Assembly: GCA_016721425.1 (NCBI GenBank)
Contig: JADKID010000009.1
Location: forward strand, 310,001-374,000
Direction: 5' to 3'
Length of the DNA stretch: 64,000 nucleotides
From: Bryobacterales bacterium
Lineage (GTDB): Bacteria; Acidobacteriota; Terriglobia; Bryobacterales; Bryobacteraceae
Shown: positions 63,177 through 64,000 of the stretch, one piece after another
How the letters are laid out: every line of letters starts with the position of its first letter
Position numbering within the stretch: position 1 is the first letter of the stretch
Notes under the pieces: generated by a model
What the model was told of the DNA's origin: nothing
Seen by the model: the letters and a program-made list of their open reading frames with translations, nothing else
The model's database searches: none
Program-made: the position numbers and the translations under genes

Positions 63177-64000
63177 ATGAGGGGCGTACTGTGGACCTGG
63201 GCCGCCGTGTCGGCCACCGCCTGCGCTTTGGCGCAGGCCCAACCCGATTTCTCCAAGGACGTGCAGCCGCTGCTCGCACGCAAATGCGTCATGTGCCACA
63301 ACGAGAAAATGGCGCAGAACGGATTGCGCTTCGATGACGCCGATGCCGCCCTCGCCGGTGGCTACTCCGGCCCCGTCATCGTGGCCGGAAAAAGTGCCGA
63401 ATCGAAGCTCATAACGCGCGTTTCCAGCACAAAAAAGGGCTTTATGATGCCCCCCGCCGGCGCGCCCCTGTCGCCCGCTGAAATCGACACCCTCAAGTCC
63501 TGGATCGACGCCGGAGCCGTTTGGCCCCGCACCGCCAAAACCGCCGCCCCGAAACCCAAGTCATCCCACTGGGCCTTCCAGCCCATCACCCGCCCCGATC
63601 CGCCCGCTACCCGCAACCACACCTGGGCCCGCAACACCATCGACAAATTCGTCCTCGCCCGCCTCGAAGCCGAGGGCATCACCCCCTCCCCCGAGGCCTC
63701 CAAAACCACTCTCATCCGCCGCGCCACGCTCGACCTCACCGGCCTACCGCCCTCCCCTGCCGAGGTCCAGGACTTCCTCGCCGATTCCCGCGCCGATTCC
63801 TACGAGCGCCTCGTCGATCGCCTCCTCCAATCACCCCACTACGGCGAGCAGCGCGCCCGCCAGTGGCTCGATCTCGCTCGCTACGCCGATAGCGACGGCT
63901 ACGAAAAGGACGTCGTCCGGCCCTACGCCTGGCGCTGGCGCAGCTACGTCATCGATTCCTTCAATCGCGACCTCCCCTTCGATCAGTTCACTATCGAGCA
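63177..64000 (+). CDS. PSCyt1/DUF1549 cytochrome-like protein (3' end outside window)
   Basis: Partial gene: 274 codons are visible and the frame is open to the right edge. A signal peptide ([16 protein letters not shown]) precedes a Planctomycete-type cytochrome C domain with heme motif CVMCH near residue 40 and [25 protein letters not shown], which supplies the axial Met. A DUF1549 (PSCyt2) domain follows, with [20 protein letters not shown]1553 domain is expected beyond the edge. Such proteins are very abundant in Planctomycetes and Solibacteres and are thought to take part in periplasmic oxidation or glycan degradation, without proof. It is divergent from the hydrolase operon, 78 bp away. 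Confidence 0.93.
   Translation, partial: MRGVLWTWAAVSATACALAQAQPDFSKDVQPLLARKCVMCHNEKMAQNGLRFDDADAALAGGYSGPVIVAGKSAESKLITRVSSTKKGFMMPPAGAPLSPAEIDTLKSWIDAGAVWPRTAKTAAPKPKSSHWAFQPITRPDPPATRNHTWARNTIDKFVLARLEAEGITPSPEASKTTLIRRATLDLTGLPPSPAEVQDFLADSRADSYERLVDRLLQSPHYGEQRARQWLDLARYADSDGYEKDVVRPYAWRWRSYVIDSFNRDLPFDQFTIE

Overview
This is a gene-dense, high-GC bacterial chromosome segment with about 50 protein-coding genes. I see no rRNA, tRNA, CRISPR array, insertion sequence or phage module. The gene mix points to Acidobacteriota, most likely the Solibacter/Bryobacter/Paludibaculum side (inference from content). The supporting genes are a Planctomycete-type cytochrome/DUF1549 protein at the right edge, an ECF sigma factor followed by a Ser/Thr kinase with TPRs, Tat-exported Gfo/Idh/MocA and DUF362 proteins, several exported peptidases and esterases, a DUF4097 lipoprotein and a UvrB-BrkB-DUF2520 cluster.

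Layout. 0-3 kb: a truncated SH3-like exported protein, a split YeeE/YedE transporter, a DinB-like protein and a dehydrogenase. 3.2-8.3 kb: a very large hybrid sensor kinase with eight PAS domains, now split by a frameshift near 4872. 8.3-11.7 kb: an orphan RND efflux permease and a small Cys-rich protein, closed by a hairpin terminator. 11.8-23.9 kb (minus): pyruvate dehydrogenase E1, a DUF2520 protein, UvrB, BrkB, a small membrane protein, a 7TM histidine kinase and pyruvate carboxylase. 24-26.4 kb (plus): DUF4097 lipoprotein and glucuronate isomerase. 26.4-32.1 kb (minus): Tat/Sec-exported proteins and a cysteine hydrolase. 32.2-35.7 kb (plus): ECF sigma, Ser/Thr kinase-TPR and a small zinc-ribbon-like protein. 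35.8-42.1 kb (plus): prepilin peptidase, Hsp70-like protein, Ca2+/H+ exchanger, cyclase, SDR and a matrixin protease with a C-terminal frameshift. 42.1-49.8 kb: purA, a hypothetical, a membrane glycosyltransferase, an ankyrin protein and pheS-pheT. 49.8-63.1 kb (minus): exported peptidases and esterases in two tight operons, with a short CDF transporter between them. The right edge cuts a PSCyt1/DUF1549 gene.

How they work together. The core functions are pyruvate metabolism (aceE, pyc), nucleotide excision repair (uvrB), purine synthesis (purA) and Phe-tRNA charging (pheST). Around these sits a large exported hydrolase set (M1, S9, M50, CocE/NonD, S66, matrixin, esterases), which suits a heterotroph degrading polymers, plus sensory capacity in two large histidine kinases and one sigma/kinase module.

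Features that stand out are a block of roughly 9 kb (about 26.4-35.7 kb) whose strand composition is reversed relative to both flanks, two genes broken by single frameshifts, an exported protein built from a duplicated domain I cannot name, and a tandem pair of paralogous exported proteins with a shared signature. No unmistakable new defence or mobile system is visible.
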